Made by a program: the position numbers and the translations under genes. This document shows, piece by piece, positions 23,226 through 30,908 of a stretch of 64,000 bases of DNA (position 1 is the first letter of the stretch; each line of letters starts with the position of its first letter). The stretch comes from Streptomyces sp. ISL-10. GTDB lineage: Bacteria > Actinomycetota > Actinomycetes > Streptomycetales > Streptomycetaceae. The stretch is taken from the NCBI RefSeq assembly GCF_018614575.1, contig NZ_JAGGOJ010000025.1, positions 55,283-119,282 of the forward strand, given 5' to 3'. The notes below the pieces were generated by a model. The model saw only the letters and a program-made list of their open reading frames with translations. It searched no databases and had not been told where the DNA came from.

Positions 23226-24089
23226 ATGTCTGGCAACCAGAGCGCGAGCGGCGAGCGACGGCCCGAGGAGTCCGATTCCGCCGTCAGCATGCGGGGGAGA
23301 GCAGAGACGTCGGGCTCTGTGCACCAGGCCGGGGGCGGACAACTCAACCTCAACAGCAGCAACAACAACGTCTTCTACCTCCCCCCACCCGGCCACCCCG
23401 GAGCCGCGGCAACCGCCGGCGGCGCAGCCGCAGACCGGTCCCGGGCCCACCGCAAGAGACACATCGTGCTGGCAGCGTTCATCGCCGCGATCGTCGGTGC
23501 GGTGGCCACTTACGCGATGATCGATGGCCGGATCCCGACTCGCACCAGCCGTCAGCCCTACTCCTCACCCGACGGCACGCCGGGCGGCGGCCCGCAGGCG
23601 GGCGGCGACCGACCGCGGGCAACCGGTCCCACCGCCGCACCGGAGGAGGACACCGGCGCTCCGAGCCCGCCCTCCGCGCGCCCCGAGCCGTCGGTCCAAT
23701 GGAGCGGCATCATGGTGCTCGGCCTGGAGGGCAAGGAGCTGGACGACGGCCAGCCCACCAAGCCGTCGCAGTTCACCTACGGCGATCTCGGTCTCGGTCT
23801 CGGGTCGGGCGCCAGCGGCGGTTTCGATGTATTCCCGGGCAGCGCCGGGGCCGTGTCGCTGTGGCGGACCGACGGAGAGCTGCCGGACTACGGGGACTGC
23901 GCCGACACTGTCGAAGCCGCTGCCGCTTCCTCCGTCCCCGTGCGACCGGGCACCGTCGTGTGCGTGAAGACCGACGGCGGCCGGGTCGCCCGCCTGCGGG
24001 CGACGCGGACCCCGGAGGGGGTCATGCCCACCGTGGAGTTCGACGCGGTCGTCTGGGGTCCTCCACCCGGCGCGTCCGCGGACCGCTGA
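23226..24089 (+). CDS. Membrane-anchored hypothetical protein with QAGGxQ motif
   Basis: This 287-residue protein has a polar N-terminal 85 residues containing SGSVHQAGGGQLNLNSSNN, one transmembrane helix at about residues 80-100 (IVLAAFIAAIVGAVATYAMI), and a Pro/Gly-rich linker. A 130-residue C-terminal domain follows with two Cys in DYGDCADTVE and GTVVCVKTDGG, probably extracellular and disulfide-linked. The QAGGxQ motif recurs at the C-terminus of the next gene's product, which suggests that the two interact. I recognise no enzyme. The gene starts at ATG 23226; the upstream open frame is Arg-rich and not gene-like. Confidence 0.7.
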   Translation: MSGNQSASGERRPEESDSAVSMRGRAETSGSVHQAGGGQLNLNSSNNNVFYLPPPGHPGAAATAGGAAADRSRAHRKRHIVLAAFIAAIVGAVATYAMIDGRIPTRTSRQPYSSPDGTPGGGPQAGGDRPRATGPTAAPEEDTGAPSPPSARPEPSVQWSGIMVLGLEGKELDDGQPTKPSQFTYGDLGLGLGSGASGGFDVFPGSAGAVSLWRTDGELPDYGDCADTVEAAAASSVPVRPGTVVCVKTDGGRVARLRATRTPEGVMPTVEFDAVVWGPPPGASADR

Positions 24090-24180
24090 ACCGGCCGGAC
24101 ACGGTGCCGCCCGTGTACCGCGCCTCTCTCCATGAGCCCCGTCGACGACCATGCAGAACTGTCATTTCCTGGAGGTTGAC

Positions 24181-24600
24181 ATGGACCCACTGGCAGCGGC
24201 CGCCGCGACCGCCCTGGTCGGTGCGATGGCCACCGACGCCTGGCAGCAGGCGCGCACCTCCGCCGTGGAGTTGTGGCGGCGCGTCCATCCCGAGCGGGTT
24301 CCGGCCGTCGAGGCCGAGCTGGCGGAGGTACGCGCCGAGGTGCTGGAGGCACGACAGACCAACGACCCCGAAACTGAAGGCCATCTCGCTTCGGACTGGC
24401 AGCGCAGGCTCCAGCGGCTGCTGCGGGACGATCCCGACCTGGCACGTGAACTTCGCCGTGTGCTCGACGAGGAGCTGGCCCCGCTCCTGCCGACGGCGGA
24501 GGACCGGTCACACCGCGGCACGCTGGTACAAGAGGCAAGGGCCTCGGGCGGCAGCCACATCTACCAGGCAGGCGGCGACCAGACGAACATCCACCGCTGA
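24181..24600 (+). CDS. Small helical protein ending in a QAGGDQ motif
   Basis: This 139-residue protein begins MDPLAAAAATALVGAMATDA and continues with charged helical heptads. The last residues are GGSHIYQAGGDQTNIHR, a short glycine/polar motif seen at the end of many Streptomyces hypothetical proteins. GGAGG lies five bases before the ATG. It follows the membrane protein by 91 bases, and both carry QAGGxQ. Function is unknown. The pattern resembles modular adaptor segments of bacterial conflict proteins, but no effector domain is present here. Confidence 0.75.
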   Translation: MDPLAAAAATALVGAMATDAWQQARTSAVELWRRVHPERVPAVEAELAEVRAEVLEARQTNDPETEGHLASDWQRRLQRLLRDDPDLARELRRVLDEELAPLLPTAEDRSHRGTLVQEARASGGSHIYQAGGDQTNIHR

Positions 24601-24754
24601 GCCGTCGACCAGGCGGAGAGGGCGCGCCCGCGGCCCGCGTCACCTCCGGGAGCCACGGGACTCACCTACGTCGGCACCCGCCAGGGCCGGCTCGTGCAGG
24701 GCCCCCGGCGGGAGGCAGCCGGTCGCGGTCGCCGGCCGGCCGGTGCCGGCCGCC

Positions 24755-26284
24755 TCAGCGGCTCGTGTCCGCGGGCCGCGCGCCCAGGACGTAGGCGCGC
24801 AGCCCGGTCCGTCTGCCCAGGTCCGGCAGCGGATGGACCGGCCATGCGCGGGCCCACGTGGGAGGACGTCCCTCCTCGGCCACCAGGATCGCGACCGGCC
24901 GGTGGCGCGCCATGGCAGCGAGTTCCTCCGGCGTGATGCTCTCGTCGTGGCCGCTGCGCTGCCGTGAGGCGCAGCCCGCCCGGAACGCGATGCGGATCGC
25001 GTCCGTGCCGCTGACCACACAGGGCGGGCGCACGCCCACGGCGTTCAGTTCGGCGGCGATGCGCCCGAGCTCGGCGGTGTCGCGGCGCACCCGGTCCGCC
25101 GCGCTGTCGACCACCCGGTACTGGACCGCCAGATGCGCGGCAAGGGCCGCGGCGACGAGCCCGACGGCGATCCGGCGTCCCCATGGCCGGGGACGGCACG
25201 CCCTGACCAGGCCGTACGCGACGGGCAGGGCGAGCAGCGCGTAGGCGGGGAGCAGGAAGCGCGGCGCCGCGTAGCCGACGGTGAACAGATAGGGCGCGGC
25301 CAGCGCGGCGCCGGCCACGGTCGCCACGACCAGCTCCGCGCGGTGGCGGCGGGCGCGGGTGGCGGCCCGCAGGCCGGCCGCCACGAGCAGCGGCAGCGCG
25401 AAGAACCACAGCGAGGCGGCAGGACGCCGCCAGGGCACGTCGCAGGGGCGGCACAGCATGCGTCCGTCGAGGGCACGCACATGGTCGTCGACGGAGAAGT
25501 ACCAGCCGAGCCGGCCCTGGATCTCGCTGGCCCGGTCCAGCCGGGCTGCGAGACCGCCGTACGAGAGATATGCCTCCACGATCCATTGGGCGCAGCCGGC
25601 AGCCACGCCCGTGGCGAGCAGGATGAGCAGCAGCGGCCACCGCCAGGCCCGCATCACCACTGCCGCCACCGCGAGCGGCAGTGCCAGCCACACCGCGTCC
25701 GTGGGCCGCATCAGCGCGGCGAACGCCACCCCGGCGGCCATGCCGGCCGGCGCCCATCGGTCGCTCGGCTGCTGGGCGGCGCGCAGGAAGCAGCCGACCG
25801 CGACGAGCGAACCGTAGGCGACCCACAGGTTGGGCATCGCCTGCGAGGCGTAGAACATGGTGATCCACAGGCTCGCGAACAGCGCCCCGGCCATGGCGAG
25901 TACGGGAGCGGGCAGCAGCCGGCGCCACACCCACAGGGCGAGGAACAGCCCGCAGCCGGCCAGCAGGGCCATGAACACGCGCAGCGCCGTCACGGAGGTG
26001 GTCAGCGCCGCGACAGGGGCCACGAGGTAGGTGATGCCCCGGGCGCGCGGCGCGCTGAAGAACGCCGCGGGGGCCTGCGGGCTCACCTGGCTGACGTACA
26101 CCGACTCGTCCCAGCCGAGACCGAGCCCCGGTGCGACCAGGGCGAGGTGGACGAGTGTGAAGGCGGTGGAGACGGCCGCGAGCCACGGCAGGGGACTCCC
26201 GGAGGCGGCCGCGGCCACCGTGCCCTGCCGCGTCGCGACCGCCGCGCCGGCCGGCGTCTCTCCGATCACGTCTGTCTTCCGCAT
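24755..26284 (-). CDS. GT39/PMT-like membrane glycosyltransferase
   Basis: This 509-residue polytopic protein has about eleven hydrophobic helices. Its first loop carries WDESVYVSQ, matching the acidic catalytic loop of GT-C type glycosyltransferases (GT39 or arabinofuranosyltransferase-like). These enzymes take sugar from a lipid-phosphate donor outside the membrane. A C-terminal 100-residue soluble part (from about CVVSGTDAIRIAF) completes it. The ATG at 26282-26284 has no good ribosome binding site, so the start is uncertain. It is divergent from the methyltransferase at 26437. Confidence 0.75.
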   Translation of the reverse strand: MRKTDVIGETPAGAAVATRQGTVAAAASGSPLPWLAAVSTAFTLVHLALVAPGLGLGWDESVYVSQVSPQAPAAFFSAPRARGITYLVAPVAALTTSVTALRVFMALLAGCGLFLALWVWRRLLPAPVLAMAGALFASLWITMFYASQAMPNLWVAYGSLVAVGCFLRAAQQPSDRWAPAGMAAGVAFAALMRPTDAVWLALPLAVAAVVMRAWRWPLLLILLATGVAAGCAQWIVEAYLSYGGLAARLDRASEIQGRLGWYFSVDDHVRALDGRMLCRPCDVPWRRPAASLWFFALPLLVAAGLRAATRARRHRAELVVATVAGAALAAPYLFTVGYAAPRFLLPAYALLALPVAYGLVRACRPRPWGRRIAVGLVAAALAAHLAVQYRVVDSAADRVRRDTAELGRIAAELNAVGVRPPCVVSGTDAIRIAFRAGCASRQRSGHDESITPEELAAMARHRPVAILVAEEGRPPTWARAWPVHPLPDLGRRTGLRAYVLGARPADTSR

Positions 26285-26436
26285 GGAAGTCAGGCTGCCG
26301 CCGGCCGCCGTCCGGTGCCCGGGCCGGTCCGGCACTCGGCCCAAAGCGCGTTCCCAACGGGTGAGCCCGCGCCGGGCCGGCGCCCTCGTGGTTAGCATCC
26401 GGAAAGGGACCGTCCACCGATGGCACGGAGGCCGTC

Positions 26437-27228
26437 ATGCCGCAACGACCCGCATCCCGCCTGTCGACGAACCGCGCGCGCCTGGGCCACAAGGTGCGCT
26501 ACGCGCTCCGGCATCCGCGGCGCGTGGTGCCCTACCTGCGCCGGGCGGGCCGGGACACGTGGCTGCGGCTGCGCCACCGCGGCGGCCATGTCGCGTACTA
26601 CCGGGCGGTGATGGCCTCGGACACCGCGAGGAGCCCGGAGGCGGCGGTCGGCGGCGGGCCCTCGTACGAGCGCTGGCTCGCCATCGGTCAGATGCAGTTC
26701 GACTATCTGCGGGAGCACGGGCTGGGCCCGCACGATCGGATGCTGGAGATCGGCTGCGGCAATCTGCGGGCCGGCTGGCGGTTCATCGACCATCTGGAGC
26801 CCGGCCACTACTACGGGATCGACATCTCGCCCGACATCCTCATCGAGGCCAAGAAGACCCTCGTCCGCTACGGCCTCCAGCACAAGCTTCCGTACCTGAC
26901 GCCCGTGGACAACCTGACGCTGGACTTCCTTCCCGACGCCTCGTTCACGGTCGTGCACGCGCACAGCGTCTTCTCGCACTCGCCGCTCGAGGTCATCGAC
27001 GAATGCCTGGCGAACGTCGGGCGGGTCCTCGCCCCCGGCGGCTTCTTCGACTTCACCTACGATCGCACCGAGGCGCGCGAGCACCAGGTGCTCGGCGAGG
27101 ACTTCTACTACCGCACCCAGACCCTGATCTCCCTGGCCGCGCGGCACGGCCTCGCCGCCCGCTTCATGGACGACTGGGAACGGCTGCCGCACGGCCAGTC
27201 CAAGCTCCGCGTCACCCACGCCGCCTGA
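26437..27228 (+). CDS. Class I SAM-dependent methyltransferase
   Basis: This 263-residue protein has the SAM motif MLEIGCGNLRAGWRFIDHL near residue 100, the acidic post-II residue in YYGIDISPD, and a C-terminal Rossmann region (VGRVLAPGGFFDFTYD). The N-terminal 70 residues are Arg-rich and may bind the membrane or a polyanion. It is divergent from the glycosyltransferase, so the pair may modify a cell-surface glycan, although the substrate is unknown. Confidence 0.85.
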   Translation: MPQRPASRLSTNRARLGHKVRYALRHPRRVVPYLRRAGRDTWLRLRHRGGHVAYYRAVMASDTARSPEAAVGGGPSYERWLAIGQMQFDYLREHGLGPHDRMLEIGCGNLRAGWRFIDHLEPGHYYGIDISPDILIEAKKTLVRYGLQHKLPYLTPVDNLTLDFLPDASFTVVHAHSVFSHSPLEVIDECLANVGRVLAPGGFFDFTYDRTEAREHQVLGEDFYYRTQTLISLAARHGLAARFMDDWERLPHGQSKLRVTHAA

Positions 27229-27335
27229 ACGGGGTGGGTTCCCGACAGCCCGGAACGACCGCCGACGGGATCGCGGGCGGTCGTCCGTCCGCCGGACCCC
27301 GGACCCCGACCCCCGGCCCCGGAACGGAGAGACAC

Positions 27336-27550
27336 ATCGCCCCGGAACCGGCGGGGCCTGACGAGGAGGTGCTCGACGACGTGGTCCGCCGCCTGCTCCC
27401 CCACCCGCCCGGTGCCGCTGGGCTGCCGGTCCGCTTCCCGGGCGTGGCGGGCCGCGACGCGAGGGCGACCGGCGACGTGTCTCCCTTTGGGGCCCGGGCC
27501 CGTGGGGGACGCAGACGGTCGACGCGTGGCTGACGCAGAGCGCGGGCTGA
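27336..27550 (+). pseudogene. Short gene remnant with frameshift
   Basis: From 27336 a frame with very strong G/C third-position bias encodes PDEEVLDDVVRRLLPHPPG and continues to about 27480. Coding character then moves to another frame, SLWGPGPWGTQTVDAWLTQS, ending at TGA 27548-27550. An apparent two-base insertion (TC near 27480-27484) would join them. The first frame follows a GGAGAG site, but ATC stands where a start codon is expected. It looks like the 3' part of a decayed gene. I do not recognise the family, and chance is possible in such GC-rich DNA. Confidence 0.4.
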
Positions 27551-27614
27551 CCGGCCGGGCACGCAGGGGCGCAGCTCGGGAAGCCGTTCGCGACGGGCGA
27601 CGGGCGACGGGCGA

Positions 27615-27660
27615 CGGACGCCTCCATTCGGCCCGGCAACGGGTCGGATGGAGGCGTCCG
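27615..27660 (+). terminator. Long hairpin terminator
   Basis: Thirteen-base perfect arms (CGGACGCCTCCAT and its complement) enclose a 20-base loop with an inner CCCG/CGGG stem. It follows a short run of CGACGGG direct repeats at about 27593-27616. It could end plus-strand transcription from the methyltransferase region. Confidence 0.65.
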
Positions 27661-27706
27661 GTCGTTCCTGAGCGCACGGGGAGCCGTGCGGCCGCCCGCG
27701 TACGCG

Positions 27707-27747
27707 CGAAGGGCCGCCGCCCCTGTGCGCGGGGCGGCGGCCCTTCG
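27707..27747 (-). terminator. Strong hairpin terminator of the NLP/P60 gene
   Basis: A perfect 17-base stem (27707-27723 with 27731-27747) and a 7-base loop lie 17 bases beyond the stop of the hydrolase gene on the minus strand. The symmetry allows action in both directions. Confidence 0.8.
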
Positions 27748-27763
27748 TCGGTGTCGAAGACCC

Positions 27764-28558
27764 TCAGAGCACGCGGACCGCGCCGCTCGCCGGGTAGCCG
27801 GAAAGGTCCTGGATCACGACGCCCTTGCTCGGGTTCGCCGCGTCGAGGTACTGGCCGTCACCGATGTACACGCCGGTGTGGTACGCGGAGCCCGCGCCGC
27901 CCCAGTACAGGATGTCGCCGACCTGGAGGTTGGACGTGCCGACCTGGGTGCCGGCGACCGACTGGTCCTGCGAGACGCGCGGCAGGTCGATGCCGACCTG
28001 GCGGAACGCGGCCTGGACGAGGCTGGAGCAGTCCCAGGCGTTGGGACCGGTGGCGCCCATGATGTACGCGTCGCCGAGCTGCGCCTTGAGGAACGCGACG
28101 ACGGTGGCGGCCGAGCCGCTCGCGGGCGCGGTGGTGGACAGCGTGGACAGCGTGGTGCGCTCGGCGGTGCGGGAGGCGCGCTCCTTGGCCTCCGCCTCGG
28201 CGCGGGCCTTCGCTTCGGCCTTCGCCTTGGCCTCGGCCTTGCGTTCCGCCTCTGCCTTGGCCTTCTTGGCGGCCTTCGCCGCCTGCTCCGCGGCGGCGTC
28301 TTCCTGGGCCTGCAGTTCGAGGTCGAGCGCGACCTGCTGCGTGGCCTGGGCCGACTGACCGACCGCGGCCGAGAGGTCGGCGGACGTGAGGACGGGCATC
28401 TCGATGGTCGCGGTCACCGGCTCGGCGTTCGCCGGCCCGGCAGCTCCGGCCACCGCGATGGTGCTGAGGAAGCCACCGGCAACTCCGGCTCGGATCACGA
28501 CTTTCGACGCTCCGCGGCGGGGCTTCCGGTGGCTGGGTATGTGAGCGGTGTGGGACAT
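27764..28558 (-). CDS. Secreted NLP/P60 (C40) cell-wall hydrolase
   Basis: This 264-residue protein has an N-terminal signal peptide (basic start, hydrophobic stretch to about ANAEP at residue 47). A long Ala/Lys/Glu coiled coil (about 75-135) follows, then a C-terminal NLP/P60 domain. Cys177 in WDCSSLVQAAF and His227 in YHTGVYIGDG are the catalytic pair. The third polar position reads Asp in QYLDAANP. Such enzymes cut peptidoglycan stem peptides during growth or germination. The start at 28556-28558 precedes a leader region of about 450 bases shared with the nuoA promoter. Confidence 0.9.
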   Translation of the reverse strand: MSHTAHIPSHRKPRRGASKVVIRAGVAGGFLSTIAVAGAAGPANAEPVTATIEMPVLTSADLSAAVGQSAQATQQVALDLELQAQEDAAAEQAAKAAKKAKAEAERKAEAKAKAEAKARAEAEAKERASRTAERTTLSTLSTTAPASGSAATVVAFLKAQLGDAYIMGATGPNAWDCSSLVQAAFRQVGIDLPRVSQDQSVAGTQVGTSNLQVGDILYWGGAGSAYHTGVYIGDGQYLDAANPSKGVVIQDLSGYPASGAVRVL

Positions 28559-28687
28559 GAGTACAACCGCTATCAGGGCGTGACGGTTCCCTTCAAGAAA
28601 CGTGGGTTGCGCCACAGTTACGAACGGAATCAGTGAATCCGCTCTGTATGGATCCTTATTGACGCCGTAACGGGCAAACCGGTCATG

Positions 28688-28709
28688 CATGATCACGGCT
28701 GTGATCATG
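28688..28709. promoter_or_regulatory. 22-base palindrome upstream of the NLP/P60 gene
   Basis: CATGATCAC and GTGATCATG form perfect 9-base arms around GGCT, 130 bases upstream of the hydrolase start. This is the strongest symmetric site in the 28559-29249 gap and a candidate operator. The owner is unknown. Confidence 0.5.
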
Positions 28710-29009
28710 GGCTTTCCGTAAAAGGTCCGAATTGCCGTCGGCCTATCACTCCTCTGCGTCGGTGGCCAAGCCCGCTTTTGTTGAACTCTTGAGGGAGTGG
28801 CGCAGGTCACAGAATGGTCAACGCCTGGGCGTCCGGGACCCCGTGAACGCCCGCATGTGTCCACCGTCGTCCGCCCTGTCCCACGGTCGAGTGAGCGGAT
28901 GTCCTCTATCACCCATTGCGGTCCATTGCCAATTTGCCTGTACGAGTCGGTGCTTGATAGAGCGGCGCACCGTTGACCAGCGGTAACCGCATCGGATGTC
29001 ACGTCTGGT

Positions 29010-29118
29010 GATCACTCGGGAGCTTCACGTATGAAGATCACCGCTCATCCTCGTTCATGATCGTTCGTCCGGTGGTGGAGATCACAAACTCGATGCCCGA
29101 CCCCGTGTCGCAGATCAC
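29010..29118 (+). promoter_or_regulatory. Four GATCAC direct repeats upstream of nuoA
   Basis: GATCAC occurs on the same strand at 29010, 29036, 29080 and 29113, all within 130 bases of the nuoA -10 element. The last two have the wider form AGATCACA. They may be half-sites of an activator. The other parts of the 690-base gap hold no gene that I can support. Confidence 0.35.
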
Positions 29119-29131
29119 AGGCCGACAGGCA

Positions 29132-29169
29132 TAGGATGCGGAGCAGTCGGGCTTGTGAACTGCCTCACA
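29132..29169 (+). promoter_or_regulatory. nuoA promoter with Rex operator
   Basis: TAGGAT at 29132-29137 is a good -10 element, giving initiation near 29144. Ten bases later, TGTGAACTGCCTCACA at 29154-29169 matches the Rex operator consensus TGTGAACNNNTTCACA at all but one base. Rex is an NADH/NAD-sensing repressor, and from memory the S. coelicolor nuo operon is a Rex target. The position just after the start site fits repression. Confidence 0.8.
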
Positions 29170-29249
29170 TGTACACGATCTTCGCGAGGCAGCGAGGCGA
29201 TGGCCCGGTGCGGTCCAACGGTCAAGGACGACTGGAAGGAGCGGGGAGG

Positions 29250-29609
29250 GTGAATGCTTACGCGCCCATCCTTGTGCTCGGCGCCCTCGGGGCAGGGTTT
29301 GCGATCTTCTCCGTGGTCATGGCCACGCTTATCGGCCCAAAGCGGTACAACCGGGCGAAGCTTGAAGCGTACGAGTGCGGCATCGAGCCCACGCCGACGC
29401 CGGCCGGAGGCGGCCGCTTCCCGATCAAGTACTACCTGACGGCGATGCTCTTCATCATTTTCGATATCGAGATCGTCTTCCTCTATCCCTGGGCCGTCAC
29501 GTTCGACGCCCTGGGGATCTTCGGGCTCGTGGAGATGCTGCTCTTCGTGCTCACCGTCTTCGTCGCCTACGCGTATGTGTGGCGGCGCGGCGGCCTGGAA
29601 TGGGACTGA
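29250..29609 (+). CDS. nuoA: NADH-quinone oxidoreductase subunit A
   Basis: This 119-residue membrane subunit has three hydrophobic helices and the conserved loop KLEAYECGIEPT plus FDIEIVFLYPWA. It helps close the interface between the peripheral and membrane arms, at the quinone channel. The GTG at 29250 follows GGAAGGAGCGGGGAGG and gives the usual length; the frame extends upstream without family similarity. It is the first gene of the 14-gene operon. Confidence 0.95.
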   Translation: MNAYAPILVLGALGAGFAIFSVVMATLIGPKRYNRAKLEAYECGIEPTPTPAGGGRFPIKYYLTAMLFIIFDIEIVFLYPWAVTFDALGIFGLVEMLLFVLTVFVAYAYVWRRGGLEWD

Positions 29610-29628
29610 GGGGCGAAGGGGCACTCCT

Positions 29629-30183
29629 ATGGGACTCGAAGAGAAGCTGCCGAGCGGCTTTCTGCTGACCACCGTCGAACAGGCCGCGGGCTGGGTGCGC
29701 AAGTCGTCGGTCTTCCCGGCGACCTTCGGCCTGGCCTGCTGCGCCATCGAGATGATGACGACGGGCGCCGGGCGCTACGACCTGGCCCGGTTCGGCATGG
29801 AGGTCTTCCGCGGCTCGCCGCGCCAGGCCGACCTGATGATCGTGGCCGGGCGGGTGAGTCAGAAGATGGCGCCCGTCCTGCGCCAGGTCTACGACCAGAT
29901 GCCCAGCCCCAAGTGGGTGATCTCCATGGGGGTTTGCGCATCATCGGGCGGAATGTTCAACAATTACGCGATTGTGCAGGGTGTTGATCACATTGTCCCC
30001 GTCGACATTTATTTGCCCGGCTGTCCGCCGCGACCCGAGATGCTGATGGACGCGATTCTCAAGCTCCACCAGAAGATCCAGGGATCCAAGCTCGGTGTGA
30101 ACGCGGAGGAAGCGGCCCGCGAAGCGGAGGAGGCGGCCCTCAAGGCGCTCCCGACGATCGAGATGAAGGGGCTGCTGCGATGA
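29629..30183 (+). CDS. nuoB: NADH-quinone oxidoreductase subunit B
   Basis: This 184-residue subunit carries cluster N2, with ligands Cys37, Cys38, Cys103 and Cys132 visible in FGLACCAIEM, GVCASSGG and PGCPPRPE. N2 passes electrons to quinone. The stop overlaps the nuoC start (ATGA). The C-terminal 25 residues are Ala/Glu-rich, as often in actinobacteria. Confidence 0.96.
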   Translation: MGLEEKLPSGFLLTTVEQAAGWVRKSSVFPATFGLACCAIEMMTTGAGRYDLARFGMEVFRGSPRQADLMIVAGRVSQKMAPVLRQVYDQMPSPKWVISMGVCASSGGMFNNYAIVQGVDHIVPVDIYLPGCPPRPEMLMDAILKLHQKIQGSKLGVNAEEAAREAEEAALKALPTIEMKGLLR

Positions 30184-30908
30184 CCGATCAGCCCAATCCC
30201 GAGAAGGAGCTCTCCGCGCAGAACCTTCCCGGCCAGCGCGGTGAGCACGGCGAGGAGATCCGCCTCCAGCGCGGCATGTTCGGCGCCAATGACGGAGGGG
30301 ATACGTCCGGTTACAGCGGGCTCGTGCGCTCCGTGCGCCTTCCGGGTCCCGCGACCCGCCCCTACGGCGGGTACTTCGACGAGGTCGCCGACGAACTCGA
30401 AGGAGCCCTGGAGGAACAGGGCCTCGTCCCCGAGGACGTCATCGAGAAGACGGTCGTCGACCGCGGCGAGCTGACCTTCCACATCGCACGCGAACACCTG
30501 CCGCAGGTGGCGAGGACCCTGCGCGACGACCCCGCGCTGCGCTTCGAGCTGTGCACCGGCGTGAGCGGGGTGCACTACCTCCAGGACAAGGGCCGGGAGC
30601 TGCACGCCGTCTACCACCTGCGCTCGCTCACCCACGGCAGGCTGATCCGGCTGGAGGTCTCGGCCCCCGACCGCGACCCGCACATCCCGTCGCTGGTGTC
30701 GGTCTACCCGACCAACGACTGGCACGAGCGCGAGGCCTACGACTTCTTCGGTCTCGTCTTCGACGGCCACCCCGCCCTCACCCGGATCATGATGCCGGAC
30801 GACTGGCAGGGCTTCCCTCAGCGCAAGGACTATCCGCTCGGCGGAATCCCCGTCGAGTACAAGGGCGCCCAGATCCCGGCTCCGGACCAGCGGAGGTCGT
30901 ACTCGTGA
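30180..30908 (+). CDS. nuoC: NADH-quinone oxidoreductase subunit C
   Basis: This 242-residue peripheral-arm subunit has the family signature NDWHEREAYDFFGLVFDGHP and the DDWQGFPQRKDYPL ending. A charged N-terminal extension of about 60 residues precedes the core. It is separate from NuoD, unlike the fused NuoCD of enterobacteria, and overlaps nuoB and nuoD by four bases each. Confidence 0.95.
   Translation: MTDQPNPEKELSAQNLPGQRGEHGEEIRLQRGMFGANDGGDTSGYSGLVRSVRLPGPATRPYGGYFDEVADELEGALEEQGLVPEDVIEKTVVDRGELTFHIAREHLPQVARTLRDDPALRFELCTGVSGVHYLQDKGRELHAVYHLRSLTHGRLIRLEVSAPDRDPHIPSLVSVYPTNDWHEREAYDFFGLVFDGHPALTRIMMPDDWQGFPQRKDYPLGGIPVEYKGAQIPAPDQRRSYS

Noticed and set aside
24666..26492. 608-codon frame overlapping the glycosyltransferase on the same strand
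   Set aside because: The 509-residue frame has membrane helices and the WDES loop. The longer frame is Arg-rich and featureless.
28559..29000. c-di-AMP (ydaO) riboswitch in the long leader of the NLP/P60 gene
   Set aside because: Cell-wall hydrolase genes in Streptomyces often carry one, but I could not find the conserved ydaO core segments on the minus strand.
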